Shown here: positions 52,797 to 61,056 of the stretch, piece after piece
How the letters are laid out: each line of letters starts with the position of its first letter
Numbering within the stretch: the first letter of the stretch is position 1
From: Arthrobacter_H rhombi
Lineage (GTDB): Bacteria > Actinomycetota > Actinomycetes > Actinomycetales > Micrococcaceae
NCBI RefSeq assembly: GCF_039526245.1
Contig: NZ_BAAAIV010000008.1
Span: 34,259 to 98,258 of the forward strand
Length of the DNA stretch: 64,000 nt
Reading direction: 5' to 3'
Program-made: the position numbers and the translations under genes
The notes under the pieces: generated by a model
The model's database searches: none
What the model saw: the letters and a program-made list of their open reading frames with translations, nothing else
What the model was told of the DNA's origin: nothing

Positions 52797-53549
52797 ATGA
52801 CTTCCGCATCCGGCAGCCGCCCCTTCCTGCTGATCTCCACCCGCGACGACCCCCAGGCCGCCGAGGACGAGGTCCGGGGATTCCTGGCGGCAGCGGACCT
52901 CTCCCCCGGCGACCTGGTGGTCCATGCACTCGATGCCACGCCGCTGCCGGCGGATCTGGATCTGGACGCCTATTCGGGGATCCTGCTCGGTGGCGGCCCG
53001 TTCAACTCCTCGGACCACCCCGCCCGCAAATCGACCACGCAGGTGCGCGTCGAAGCCGAGTTGGCGGCGCTGCTGGACCGCCTGCTGGAGCTCGACTTCC
53101 CGTTCCTGGGCGCCTGCTACGGAGTGGGCACCCTCGGCGTGCACCAGGGCGGGACGGTGGACCGCACGTACGGCGAACCCGTCGGGACCGCCCATATCGA
53201 GCTAACCGAAGCCGGGATCCTGGATCCGATCGCCGCCGGACTCCCCCGGGACTTCGACGCCTTCGTCGGACACAAGGAGGCCATCTCGGAACTGCCCGGG
53301 AACGCGGTGCTGTTGGCGACCTCGGCCACCTGCCCGGTACAGATGTTCCGCATCGGCACCAACCTCTACGCGACGCAGTTCCACCCCGAACTCGATGCCG
53401 ACGGCCTGGCCACCCGCATCGAGGTCTACCGGGACGCCGGATATTTCCCGCCCGAGATCGCCGGCGAACTCACCGAGCTGGCGCATGCGGCCGACGTGTC
53501 CCATGCCGCGACGGTCCTGCGGAACTTCGTGCGCAGGTACCGGCGCTAG
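52797..53549 (+). CDS. Class I glutamine amidotransferase-like protein
   Basis: 250 residues. Catalytic Cys in PFLGACYGVGTLG and His-Pro-Glu in YATQFHPELDADGLA, the triad of class I GATases. Single domain, so it resembles the free-standing GMP-synthase-like amidotransferases rather than a subunit of a known synthase. No partner synthase lies nearby, so its acceptor is unknown. Overlaps the convergent YdeI-type gene by 4 nt at the 3' end. Confidence 0.9.
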   Translation: MTSASGSRPFLLISTRDDPQAAEDEVRGFLAAADLSPGDLVVHALDATPLPADLDLDAYSGILLGGGPFNSSDHPARKSTTQVRVEAELAALLDRLLELDFPFLGACYGVGTLGVHQGGTVDRTYGEPVGTAHIELTEAGILDPIAAGLPRDFDAFVGHKEAISELPGNAVLLATSATCPVQMFRIGTNLYATQFHPELDADGLATRIEVYRDAGYFPPEIAGELTELAHAADVSHAATVLRNFVRRYRR

Positions 53550-54175
53550 GAACCCGCCGCCGGTTTGCGCGCGCGCTTCGGCGCCTCCTGGAACCCGTTT
53601 TGCGCATAGGGGGCCTGCCCTGCCTCGAGCATCTGCACGTATTCGGCTGCCTTGCGCGTCTTCGAGGCGGCCTGTTTCAACGTGTGGATCCTGTAGTAGA
53701 GCGCATAGCGGTTGGTCCCATTGAGCCGGTCGTACGCTTCGCGCGCCACCGGATGCCCCGCGAACGCCTCGACGAGCTCCGGGGGCAGCTGCGCACTGGC
53801 GGCCCCGGCATACGCGGCATCCCATCGTCCGTCGGCGCGGGCTGCTTCCACCTCGGCGAGTCCTGCGGCCGCCATCCGGCCGTCGGCGAGGAGCCGATCG
53901 ACCAGCCCGACGTTGATGGCCGACCAGGCACTCCCGGGCCGGCGCGGGGTGAACCGCAGCAGATAGCTTCCCTCGTCCCGACTGCCCGCCTGCCCATCGA
54001 TCCAGCCGAAGCACAGGGCCTCGTCCAGGGCCGCAGCACGAGTCAGCGCCGTGACCTCACCGCCCTTCTTGTGCAACACCAGCCGAACTCCTGCAGCGGT
54101 GGCGTGGTTTTCCTCGAGCCAGGCGCGCCAGGCGGCGACATCGGGGAGCAGGAGTTCGGTCAGTGGCGGCATCAT
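53546..54175 (-). CDS. YdeI/OmpD-associated family protein
   Basis: 209 residues. Features of the YdeI/OmdA family: AWLEENHATAAGVRLVLHKKG, EALCFGWIDGQ, YLLRFTPRRPGSAWSAINV (F-T-P-R-x-x-x-S-x-W-S core). The C-terminus is Lys/Arg-rich (EAPKRARKPAAGS). Members are linked to stress or antimicrobial-peptide resistance in some bacteria; mechanism unclear. Divergent from the RHH/VOC operon with two inverted repeats in the 70-nt gap. Confidence 0.9.
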   Translation of the reverse strand: MMPPLTELLLPDVAAWRAWLEENHATAAGVRLVLHKKGGEVTALTRAAALDEALCFGWIDGQAGSRDEGSYLLRFTPRRPGSAWSAINVGLVDRLLADGRMAAAGLAEVEAARADGRWDAAYAGAASAQLPPELVEAFAGHPVAREAYDRLNGTNRYALYYRIHTLKQAASKTRKAAEYVQMLEAGQAPYAQNGFQEAPKRARKPAAGS

Positions 54176-54189
54176 GGACCCAGTCCAGC

Positions 54190-54210
54190 AGACCCGGGGG
54201 CCCCGGGTCT
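54190..54210. promoter_or_regulatory. 21-bp perfect inverted repeat between YdeI-type and RHH genes
   Basis: AGACCCGGGG-G-CCCCGGGTCT (10-1-10), just upstream of the -35 box of the RHH operon and 15 nt from the YdeI-type start. Operator or very GC-rich cruciform. Confidence 0.6.
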
Positions 54211-54238
54211 AGACACCCAGATGCTAAGTTGCTAGCAT
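54210..54238 (+). promoter_or_regulatory. Promoter of the RHH/VOC operon, leaderless
   Basis: TAGACA (54210-54215), 17-nt spacer, TAGCAT (54233-54238), 7 nt to ATG at 54246. Good consensus promoter with a leaderless start. Confidence 0.65.
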
Positions 54239-54239
54239 C
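54220..54239. promoter_or_regulatory. Inverted repeat over the RHH -10 box, candidate operator
   Basis: GATGCTA-N6-TAGCATC (7-6-7). It covers the -10 box, so the ribbon-helix-helix product could autorepress. Confidence 0.7.
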
Positions 54240-54245
54240 CTATCC

Positions 54246-54410
54246 ATGCCACTCGACACGACCCCGGATCCGGACCGCAAGGTCCAATTCAATGTCTATC
54301 TGCCCGCGGGCCTGGCCCGCGCGGTCAAGCACGCGGCCATCGACGCCGAAACCTCGTTGTCCGCCTATGTCGCCGACGCCCTGGAAACCCACCTGAAGGA
54401 GAAGCCCTGA
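54246..54410 (+). CDS. 54-residue ribbon-helix-helix (CopG-like) protein
   Basis: Short gene, 54 codons before the stop. Sequence KVQFNVYLPAGLARAVKHAA then TSLSAYVADALETHLKEK is a textbook RHH DNA-binding fold: beta strand with alternating polar residues, helix A, turn, helix B. Its TGA overlaps the ATG of the VOC gene by one base (TGATG). Its promoter is covered by a perfect inverted repeat. Likely an autoregulator; no toxin-like gene follows, but a metal/ligand-binding VOC protein does, which is unusual for a CopG-like pair. Confidence 0.85.
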   Translation: MPLDTTPDPDRKVQFNVYLPAGLARAVKHAAIDAETSLSAYVADALETHLKEKP

Positions 54411-55144
54411 TGCTGCGCGTCACCCCGATCATCTTCACCGAGAACGCCGAGGGCTGGTCCCAGCTGCTCGAGGCGGTCGGCCTGCAACGTGCCGTCCACG
54501 CCGACGGCTGGCAGGAATTCGATGCACTGTCCGGACGCTACCGCCTCCACGCCCCCGAGGCCGACCATCCCGCCGGCACCACGCGGCTCGCCTTCGAGGT
54601 CGGGGACCTGGACGAATTCGCCCGGCGCACCCGGGAAGCGGGCACCGCCGTCGTCCTCACCGAGGAGGGCCACGGCCGGACTGCCACCATCACCGGGCCC
54701 GATGGGCTGTCCTTCGTCGCCACCGTCGAGTCAGCGCGTCCGGAGCCAACCGCCGCCGACCCCGCCCTGCGCGTGCTCGCCTTGTGGATGACACCCGACG
54801 CGGAGGGATCCGCGGCAACTCTGCGGAACATCGGCGCCCGCCCCGACATCGCCAGCGACACCGGTGCCTGGGTCCAGTTCCGCGCCAAGAACGGCGGGCT
54901 CGTGGCCACCCACTCCGGCTCCACACCGCATGCGGTTCCGAGTTTCCAGTACGACGGCGACATCGCGCAGTTGCGGGCCCGGCTGGTCGAGGCGGGGCTG
55001 GCCGCCGAGCTGATCGACGAGTCGTATGGTCGCACCGTGCGCCTGCCCCACCCCGACGGCGGCGATGACCTCTGGATCAACGAGACCCAGCGGGACCTGT
55101 ACGGTTACCACCGCGTGGACGCCCAGCGGCGCGGGAGGGAATAG
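54410..55144 (+). CDS. VOC (glyoxalase/bleomycin resistance) superfamily protein
   Basis: 244 residues, two tandem VOC modules: MLRVTPIIFTENAEGWSQLLEAVGL with FEVGDLDEFARRTREAG (module 1, 1-110) and VLALWMTPDAEGSAATLRNIGARP with DIAQLRARLVEAG and SYGRTVRLPHPDGGDDLWI (module 2). Only scattered His/Glu metal-ligand candidates are visible, so it may be a binding or resistance protein rather than a glyoxalase. Translationally coupled to the RHH regulator. Confidence 0.88.
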   Translation: MLRVTPIIFTENAEGWSQLLEAVGLQRAVHADGWQEFDALSGRYRLHAPEADHPAGTTRLAFEVGDLDEFARRTREAGTAVVLTEEGHGRTATITGPDGLSFVATVESARPEPTAADPALRVLALWMTPDAEGSAATLRNIGARPDIASDTGAWVQFRAKNGGLVATHSGSTPHAVPSFQYDGDIAQLRARLVEAGLAAELIDESYGRTVRLPHPDGGDDLWINETQRDLYGYHRVDAQRRGRE

Positions 55145-55222
55145 GTTTATTCGGGTGTGGACCCCTAGTCCGCATCCCAAAGGTGGAGAGTGCCTGAGGG
55201 CTCCCCCACCGTCATCGGCGGC

Positions 55223-55921
55223 TCATACAGGGCCGTATTCGTAGAATCCCCGAAGCATGGCTTCGTTGGACTCCACGAGGTGGGCGCGCATCTCGGATTC
55301 AGCTTCTGCAGCGTTCCCACTGGCTACTGCTTCGAAAATCGACTGGTGGGCAGCTCGCTCGGTTTCCGAGGCAACGTGGCCCTCGACGACCGGCATGAGG
55401 TAGTGCAACCGGCTCACCTCATCCGTCAAGGCCCTCACGACTGAGGCCGCGCGGTGGTTTCTCGACGCAGCGACGCAGGCGAGGTGGAAATCGCGTGCAG
55501 CTACCAGACGTTGGTCAAGCGAAGCGCTCCCGCTGAACTGGTTGTTCATGTGGCCCCGCAGTGCGAACACCAGTTCTTCCGTGACGTTGCGGGCAGCGGC
55601 CGCCAAGAGCGGTGGTTCAACAATGAGTCGCAAATCCATCACCTCGCGCACATCATGGAAGCTCAGGCTGCGGACCATGTAGCCCTTCCGGGGCAGAACG
55701 GTCACCAGGGACTCCACGGCGAGCATTTGCAGGGCCTCGCGAACCGGCGTCTTGGACACTCCATATGCCAAGGCCAATTCCGGCTCCAAAACTACCTCGC
55801 CGGGCCTGAGCTCCGCATGGAGGATCTGTTCGCGGATCAGGTCCCTGACACGCTCCGTCTGGGACTGGCGCGGCTTCGGCGGGCCGCCCTTGGCAACCCC
55901 CGGGGTACTACTACCTGACAT
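55223..55921 (-). CDS. GntR-family regulator, FCD subgroup
   Basis: 232 residues. N-terminal winged helix: VRDLIREQILHAELRPGEVVLEPELALAYGVSKTPVREALQML (GntR signature). C-terminal FCD ligand domain with conserved D/H positions (MDLRLIVEPPLLAAAA, FHLACVAASRN, EHQ-like AAHQSIFEAVASGNA, MRAHL). GGGAGG lies 5 nt before ATG. Last gene of the dehydratase operon (9-nt gap to the SDR), so it likely controls that operon and the divergent transporter through the dyads at 59409-59478. FCD regulators usually sense organic or sugar acids. Confidence 0.93.
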   Translation of the reverse strand: MSGSSTPGVAKGGPPKPRQSQTERVRDLIREQILHAELRPGEVVLEPELALAYGVSKTPVREALQMLAVESLVTVLPRKGYMVRSLSFHDVREVMDLRLIVEPPLLAAAARNVTEELVFALRGHMNNQFSGSASLDQRLVAARDFHLACVAASRNHRAASVVRALTDEVSRLHYLMPVVEGHVASETERAAHQSIFEAVASGNAAEAESEMRAHLVESNEAMLRGFYEYGPV

Positions 55922-55930
55922 GGCACCTCC

Positions 55931-56650
55931 CTAGATCAGTTGAAGCCCGCCGGCAACGGGAATGACCGTTCCCGTCACATAATCCATGCTCAGCAGACCC
56001 GAAACAACTTCGGACACGTCCTCTGGCGTGCCGAGGCGCCGCGCGGGCGCATTTTCGGCAATGAATTCACGCAGCTCCAGCCAATCCTGGGTCAGCGGCG
56101 TGTCAATGTATCCGGGTGCAACCGCATTGACCCGGATCGCTGGGCCAAGCGCCTTGGCAAGAAGTCTGGTTAGATGCACGACTCCCGCTTTACTGACCGC
56201 ATACGGTATCGAACTTCCGGCAGCAGTGATGCCCGCGAGCGAGGCAGTATTGATGATCTGCCCACCCGTAGTGGCCAAATACGGACGAGCGGCCCGGGAA
56301 ACGTTCCACGGACCTTTCAGGTTCACGGCCATAACCGAGTCCCAGAATTCGTCATCCACGGCGTCCATATCCGAATGCGGGATCTGTCTGGCAATACCGG
56401 CATTGTTGATGACAGCATCCAACCGACCGAACTGGCCAATGGCTTCCGATACGAGCATTCGGGCGTCGATGAGCGAGCTGACGTCAGCCTCGACGTAGAT
56501 CGAGCCGTCCAGCGCCTCCGAAAGCCGTCGTCCCGCGTCGGCCGTCTGGTGCCCATTGAGGACAACTGACCAACCGTCAGCGTGCATTCGGGTGGCGATG
56601 GCGGCTCCGATGCCGCTGGAAGAACCCGTAACCAGACCTACTCGTTTCAC
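55931..56650 (-). CDS. SDR-family oxidoreductase
   Basis: 239 residues. LVTGSSSGIGAAIA (NAD(P) binding), NNAGIA, active-site YAVSKAG with Ser in NTASLAG, and C-terminal PVAGGLQLI. Classic SDR length. The ATG overlaps the stop of the 3-hydroxyisobutyrate-dehydrogenase-like gene by 4 nt. In the context of an IlvD/Edd dehydratase it may act on a sugar-acid or keto-acid intermediate; the substrate is inference. Confidence 0.92.
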   Translation of the reverse strand: MKRVGLVTGSSSGIGAAIATRMHADGWSVVLNGHQTADAGRRLSEALDGSIYVEADVSSLIDARMLVSEAIGQFGRLDAVINNAGIARQIPHSDMDAVDDEFWDSVMAVNLKGPWNVSRAARPYLATTGGQIINTASLAGITAAGSSIPYAVSKAGVVHLTRLLAKALGPAIRVNAVAPGYIDTPLTQDWLELREFIAENAPARRLGTPEDVSEVVSGLLSMDYVTGTVIPVAGGLQLI

Positions 56651-57627
56651 TGTTCATCCTCCCGTGGGCCGCTCAATGCCGAACCGGCGGCGGGGCCGTT
56701 CGCTCCATAGTTGGTCACGAGCGCAGCCAGCGAATGCCCCGCGTGCCCGGCATCGACCGCCGCCCCGAACGCGCCGCGGATCGGGCCGAGCAGTGTTGAG
56801 TCCACACCCGCCTCGTTCATGAGATTCGCAACGAGACGCTGGACCTCGATCAGCCCGCCTATTGAGGCACCCCCGTCATCAAAGTCACCAGCACACGCAG
56901 CGGGCAGCTGCATGTCCAACATGGCGCTCGCGGCCCAACCGCCCATCAGCGCGCTATGGGCAACTTCAGGATCAATTCCGTTGGAGCGGACCAAGGCGGC
57001 TGCTTCTGCCGCTACCACGGCATGTGCCGAGACCAGGAGTTGGTTGATGAGCTTGACCTTGAGCCCACTGCCAACGCCACCGACGTGGACCAGTCGACTG
57101 CAGTAGCTGTGCAGGATCGGGGCCAGCGACTCGAAGACGGGCCCGTCAGCTCCGATCATAGTGACAAGCGTCCCCTCCAGTGCACCCCGGGGACCACCAG
57201 AGACCGGGGCGTCAGCAAAGGCCGCCCCGTTCTCGGCCAATGCGTGCGAGATTTCCACGGCAAGGCCAGGGTCAAACGTCGCATGCTCGGCAAACAGCTG
57301 GCCGGGACGGGCCGATTCGGCGATACCTCCGGGACCAAGATAGACAGCGCGGATTACTGCACTATCAAGCAGGCAGCCAAGTACGATGTCGGACGATCTG
57401 ACCACGTCCTGCACACTAGCTGGAGCAGCTGCTCCTGCTTCCACGAGGGGTCTCAACTTCAGGGGGTCCCGGGCCCACACACCTACGTGGTATCCGGCCT
57501 CCAGGAGACTAAGGACCATTCCGGATCCCATGGCTCCGGGGCCGAGAAAACCCACAGCGGGCAACGTGGGGTTGGTCGATAGTCGTTCCATTTTCAAAGC
57601 TCCCTGGGTCCGAGTTTGCGCGTTCAT
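56647..57627 (-). CDS. NAD(P)-dependent 3-hydroxyisobutyrate/tartronate-type dehydrogenase
   Basis: 326 residues. Family signature GFLGPGAMGSGMVLSLLEAGY (nucleotide binding), DAPVSGGPRGALEGTL (substrate-binding signature) and catalytic Lys in GSGLKVKLINQLL. C-terminal helical domain follows. Family acts on 2-hydroxy-3-oxo or 3-hydroxy acids. ATG at 57627 overlaps the dehydratase stop by 4 nt; a Met at residue 13 is a less likely alternative. Central to a presumed sugar-acid catabolic operon. Confidence 0.92.
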   Translation of the reverse strand: MNAQTRTQGALKMERLSTNPTLPAVGFLGPGAMGSGMVLSLLEAGYHVGVWARDPLKLRPLVEAGAAAPASVQDVVRSSDIVLGCLLDSAVIRAVYLGPGGIAESARPGQLFAEHATFDPGLAVEISHALAENGAAFADAPVSGGPRGALEGTLVTMIGADGPVFESLAPILHSYCSRLVHVGGVGSGLKVKLINQLLVSAHAVVAAEAAALVRSNGIDPEVAHSALMGGWAASAMLDMQLPAACAGDFDDGGASIGGLIEVQRLVANLMNEAGVDSTLLGPIRGAFGAAVDAGHAGHSLAALVTNYGANGPAAGSALSGPREDEQ

Positions 57628-59396
57628 ATCTGCATTTTCTGCGCGTCGAAACCTGCTGCGAACCGTGCTCCCGGTCCACTGCCTGTGTCGGTGCCGGTTA
57701 CTGTCGGGTCGTGTCGCAGGAAGTCAAAATCGCAGCCTTCATCGGCCTGCAAGACGTGTCGCTGGTGCAACCAAGCGAAACCTCGAGAGGGCCGTTGTGG
57801 GTTTACAAAGGCCGGGCGTGAGGCCAGCTCAGTGTCGGTGAGGAAATGTCGAATGGTCCCTGCAGTCACGTCCAACTCGATTTCATCTCCGCTGCGCAGA
57901 ATTCCAAGTGGCCCTCCAGCGGCGGCCTCGGGCGTTATGTGCAGGACGACCGTTCCCGTGGACGTTCCCGACATGCGTGCGTCGGAAAGTCGAACCATGT
58001 CCCGAACGCCCGCACGATGGAGTTTTGAAGGAATCGGGATGTGGCCGACTTCTGGCATGCCGGGAGCCCCGAGAGTACCCATGCCGCGGAGGACCAGCAC
58101 GCTGTCGGCATCCACGTCCAGGTCCGGGTCATCGATACGGGAGTTGAGGTCCGCGATGCCGTTGAAGACGACCGCACGTCCCCGATGCTGTTGCAGGGCC
58201 GGATTGTAGATTCCTGCTGCCTTCAGGACAGCACCTCGTGGTGCCAGGTTCCCGCGAAGCATGACCAACGCGCCGCGGGGAGACAACGGCTTGCCGCGGC
58301 TGGAGATGGCCGGGTGATCCTCGAAGGTTCCCACGGCCAAGACATTCTGCCAGGTGGAGCCATCCGCCGTGGGCGTCGACAAATGGATCACTTCTCGGAT
58401 TCGGTTGACGATGGCAGGGATGCCACCGGCTTTCTCAAGGTCCGCCAGCAGGTGAGCGCCGCCTGGACGGACATTGGCGACGTACTCTGTGCTGGAAGAC
58501 CAGTGTTCGAAATTCTCGGCACCAATCCTCAACCCGGCACGTCCAGCGATGGCCTCCAGATGAATGACGGCGTTGGTCGATCCGCCGAGTGCGCTGACAA
58601 CGCGGAACGCGTTCTCCAACGACTTCATCGTCACCAGATGTTGCGGCTTGACGTCGGCCCGTGCTGCCCAGACTGCTCGGCGTCCGGTAGCCCGGGCGAG
58701 TTCTCTGCGGCTGGCGCCGTTCGCGGGAGGCAGCGCCGAACCTGGCAAAGCGAATCCCAGCATCTCCGCCACAGCCGCCATAGTAGTCGCCGTCCCCATG
58801 ACGTTGCAGGTTCCGACGCCGGTATTGACGCTACCTTCCAATGACAACCAGTCCGCATCGCTCACTTCCCCGACCCTGCGCGACTCGCACAGCGGCCAGA
58901 CGTCGTCCACTGTGAATTCACTGTTGCGCTTGAAGCAGGAAACAGGACGAGGACCGGCGGTCAACATTACCGCCGGCTTGTCGGCGCTCACTGCACCCAT
59001 CAATTGTGCCGGGACCGTCTTATCGCAACCCCCCAAGAGGACAACGCCATCGATGGGTGAACTGGAGATCATCTCCTCGACGTCCATCGACATGAGATTG
59101 CGCAGATACAGACTGGTGGGTCGAGTAAACGGCTCCGAGATGGAAATCGTCGGGAATTCCAATGGCAACCCCCCTTCCTCACGGATCCCCGCTTTGACCT
59201 CAGCCGCGAGTGATGCCAAGCCGGCGTTGCATGGATTCAATTCGCTTGAGCTGTTGGCAATGCCGATGACCGGGGACTTCCTGACATCGTCGGCCGAAAA
59301 ACCCTCTCCTCGCAGAAAGATCCGATGCATCAGTCCATCTTGTCCTTCGTCGGCGAACAGCGCACCGCCGGCTTGGATTAGATCCCGTTGTGACAT
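57624..59396 (-). CDS. IlvD/Edd-family dehydratase, sugar-acid type
   Basis: 590 residues. Fe-S ligands of the family: SSELNPCNAGL, LLGGCDKTVPAQLMG and GSVNTGVGTCNVMGTATTMA. Catalytic Ser region reads DARMSGTSTGTVVLHITPEAA (usual SDGRMSGxS). The ending DEGCDFDFL is like that of L-arabinonate/pentonate dehydratases, and the 590-residue size fits them better than dihydroxy-acid dehydratase of valine synthesis. Neighbours (two dehydrogenases, GntR, organic-acid transporter) also point to sugar-acid breakdown. AGGAGAG lies about 5 nt before the ATG. First gene of the operon. Exact substrate unknown. Confidence 0.92.
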   Translation of the reverse strand: MSQRDLIQAGGALFADEGQDGLMHRIFLRGEGFSADDVRKSPVIGIANSSSELNPCNAGLASLAAEVKAGIREEGGLPLEFPTISISEPFTRPTSLYLRNLMSMDVEEMISSSPIDGVVLLGGCDKTVPAQLMGAVSADKPAVMLTAGPRPVSCFKRNSEFTVDDVWPLCESRRVGEVSDADWLSLEGSVNTGVGTCNVMGTATTMAAVAEMLGFALPGSALPPANGASRRELARATGRRAVWAARADVKPQHLVTMKSLENAFRVVSALGGSTNAVIHLEAIAGRAGLRIGAENFEHWSSSTEYVANVRPGGAHLLADLEKAGGIPAIVNRIREVIHLSTPTADGSTWQNVLAVGTFEDHPAISSRGKPLSPRGALVMLRGNLAPRGAVLKAAGIYNPALQQHRGRAVVFNGIADLNSRIDDPDLDVDADSVLVLRGMGTLGAPGMPEVGHIPIPSKLHRAGVRDMVRLSDARMSGTSTGTVVLHITPEAAAGGPLGILRSGDEIELDVTAGTIRHFLTDTELASRPAFVNPQRPSRGFAWLHQRHVLQADEGCDFDFLRHDPTVTGTDTGSGPGARFAAGFDAQKMQI

Positions 59397-59502
59397 CGAC
59401 TCTCCTCGGGTAATGTGACCTGCATTACCAGAATGCTACAGATATATCTCTGTAATTCAAACCTGGTTGTCGACCAGGCCGTAGGCCCTCGAAAGGAAAA
59501 CC
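59397..59502. promoter_or_regulatory. Divergent control region with three inverted repeats
   Basis: Between the dehydratase operon (minus) and the MHS transporter (plus). Dyads: GGTAATG-N7-CATTACC (59409-59429), TACAGA-N6-TCTGTA (59437-59454), CCTGGT-N5-ACCAGG (59462-59478, perfect arms). Clearly AT-rich centre (GATATATCT). Probable GntR operator(s) controlling both directions. Confidence 0.7.
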
Positions 59503-60834
59503 ATGCAGGATAGCAACCTCGCACAGAAGCGGAAGGTTTTTGCCGCCAGTGCTATCGGCACCACCATCGAGTGGTACGACTTCTTCATCTATTCCACCTC
59601 CGCCGCGCTAGTGTTCAGCAGCCAGTTCTTTTCTGCCATGGACCCATCAACGGCCCTGCTGACCTCCATGGCAACTATTGGAGTGACATTCCTAGCCCGC
59701 CCCCTCGGCAGTGCCATAATTGGACACTTCGGAGACAAGCTGGGGCGCAAGAAGATGCTCGTCCTCACCTTGGGCATCATGGGCGGTGCAACATTCCTGG
59801 TTGGAGTGCTACCGACGTACGCCCAAGTCGGCGTATGGGCGCCGGTACTCCTGGTTGTCCTTCGGTTCTTGCAAGGATTCAGCGCCGGTGGCGAATGGGC
59901 CGGGGCGGCATTGATGGCAGTCGAGCACGCTCCCGCCAAGAAGCGCGGGCAGTGGGGATCAGCCTCTCAGATCGGCACGCCGATCGGTCTGATCCTGGCT
60001 ACTGCGGTTTTCCTGTTGATGGTCTCTGTGACCTCGGACGCACAGTTCATGGCCTGGGGCTGGCGCATCCCGTTCTTTGTCAGCATTCTGATGGTTCTCG
60101 TCGGCTACTACATCCGGGCCAAGATCGACGAAAGCCCCGCTTTTGCCGAGATGAAGAAAACGCACGATCTGGACCGCACACCCCTATATGAAGTCTTCCG
60201 TCTCCACAAACGGCCCCTCATCATCGCCGCCGCGACGTTCCTCGGTAACAACATGGCTGGCTATATCTTTCTCTCCTTCCTACTCTCGTATGCCACGAAC
60301 ACTCTAGGCATGCACAGCGACACCATGCTCGGAGTGCAAATCACCGGATCCGTGGTGTGGCTGATCTCCATCGCGGCCTCCGGCTACCTCACGGACCTCG
60401 TTGGAGCTCGACGGCTCTACCTCATCGGTTTTTCCCTTCAGGTGATCTGGGCGGTCCCTTTCATGCTGCTGGTCGGCACATCCAACCTCTTCTTCATTTA
60501 CGTGGCTGCTGTGATCCTCACCGCCAGCCTCGGTCTTTCCTACGGAGGGCAGTCCGCGCTGTTTGCCAGCCTGTTCCCGACGCGCGTTCGATATTCGGGC
60601 GCCTCCATCGCATACGCCCTCGGAGCAATCCTGGGTGGCGGCCCGGCACCGTTCGTGGCCACCTGGTTGATCCAGAGCACAGGATCTGCTCTTTCCGTAG
60701 GCCTCTACCTGCTCTTCGCCGGGTTGATTTCATTGGTGGCCACCCTGGCCATTCGCAAATCCGATCTAGTGGGGCTGCCCCACGGCCCCGGAGCCGACGC
60801 AACAGCTCAAGAACTGGCGGAGGCTGGATCCTAG
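59503..60834 (+). CDS. MFS transporter, metabolite:H+ symporter (MHS) family
   Basis: 443 residues, 12 membrane segments. Opening ASAIGTTIEWYDFFIYSTSAAL is the hallmark of MHS transporters (ShiA, ProP, KgtP relatives); RPLGSAIIGHFGDKLGRKKMLV is the loop 2-3 MFS motif; RFLQGFSAGGEWAGAALMAVEHAP completes the signature. Imports an organic acid or sugar acid with protons. AAAGGA precedes the ATG by about 5 nt. Divergent from the dehydratase operon, sharing its control region, so it likely imports the same substrate. Confidence 0.95.
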   Translation: MQDSNLAQKRKVFAASAIGTTIEWYDFFIYSTSAALVFSSQFFSAMDPSTALLTSMATIGVTFLARPLGSAIIGHFGDKLGRKKMLVLTLGIMGGATFLVGVLPTYAQVGVWAPVLLVVLRFLQGFSAGGEWAGAALMAVEHAPAKKRGQWGSASQIGTPIGLILATAVFLLMVSVTSDAQFMAWGWRIPFFVSILMVLVGYYIRAKIDESPAFAEMKKTHDLDRTPLYEVFRLHKRPLIIAAATFLGNNMAGYIFLSFLLSYATNTLGMHSDTMLGVQITGSVVWLISIAASGYLTDLVGARRLYLIGFSLQVIWAVPFMLLVGTSNLFFIYVAAVILTASLGLSYGGQSALFASLFPTRVRYSGASIAYALGAILGGGPAPFVATWLIQSTGSALSVGLYLLFAGLISLVATLAIRKSDLVGLPHGPGADATAQELAEAGS

Positions 60835-60871
60835 CCAATTGCATCCCCAAGATTGAGGAACGACGAGCAAC

Positions 60872-60901
60872 TGAGGCCCGCCGCCATCGCTGCGGGCCTC
60901 A
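60872..60901 (+). terminator. Hairpin after the MHS transporter
   Basis: TGAGGCCCGC / GCGGGCCTCA, perfect 10-bp stem, 10-nt loop, 38 nt after the transporter stop; no T run. Confidence 0.7.
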
Positions 60902-61056
60902 ACCGTATCGGGGGGCCCATCACGCCCCTCGCCACGCCTATTTACGGAATGGAACCAAGACAGTACTGCCCATCCTTCCTACAGATTCGTCGTCGCTATC
61001 GCCGGTCGTCGGAACCGGAGGGAATAGGCCGTGACTGCGCGCCGTTGGCCACTGAA

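Noticed and set aside
57624..59396. Biosynthetic ilvD (valine/isoleucine pathway)
   Set aside because: The C-terminal ending, operon partners and GntR/MHS context fit a sugar-acid dehydratase better; no other branched-chain biosynthesis gene is nearby.
60853..61056. N-terminal extension of the old yellow enzyme
   Set aside because: Arg/Pro-rich, includes the transporter terminator hairpin and lacks homology; family proteins start near VTRLFEP.
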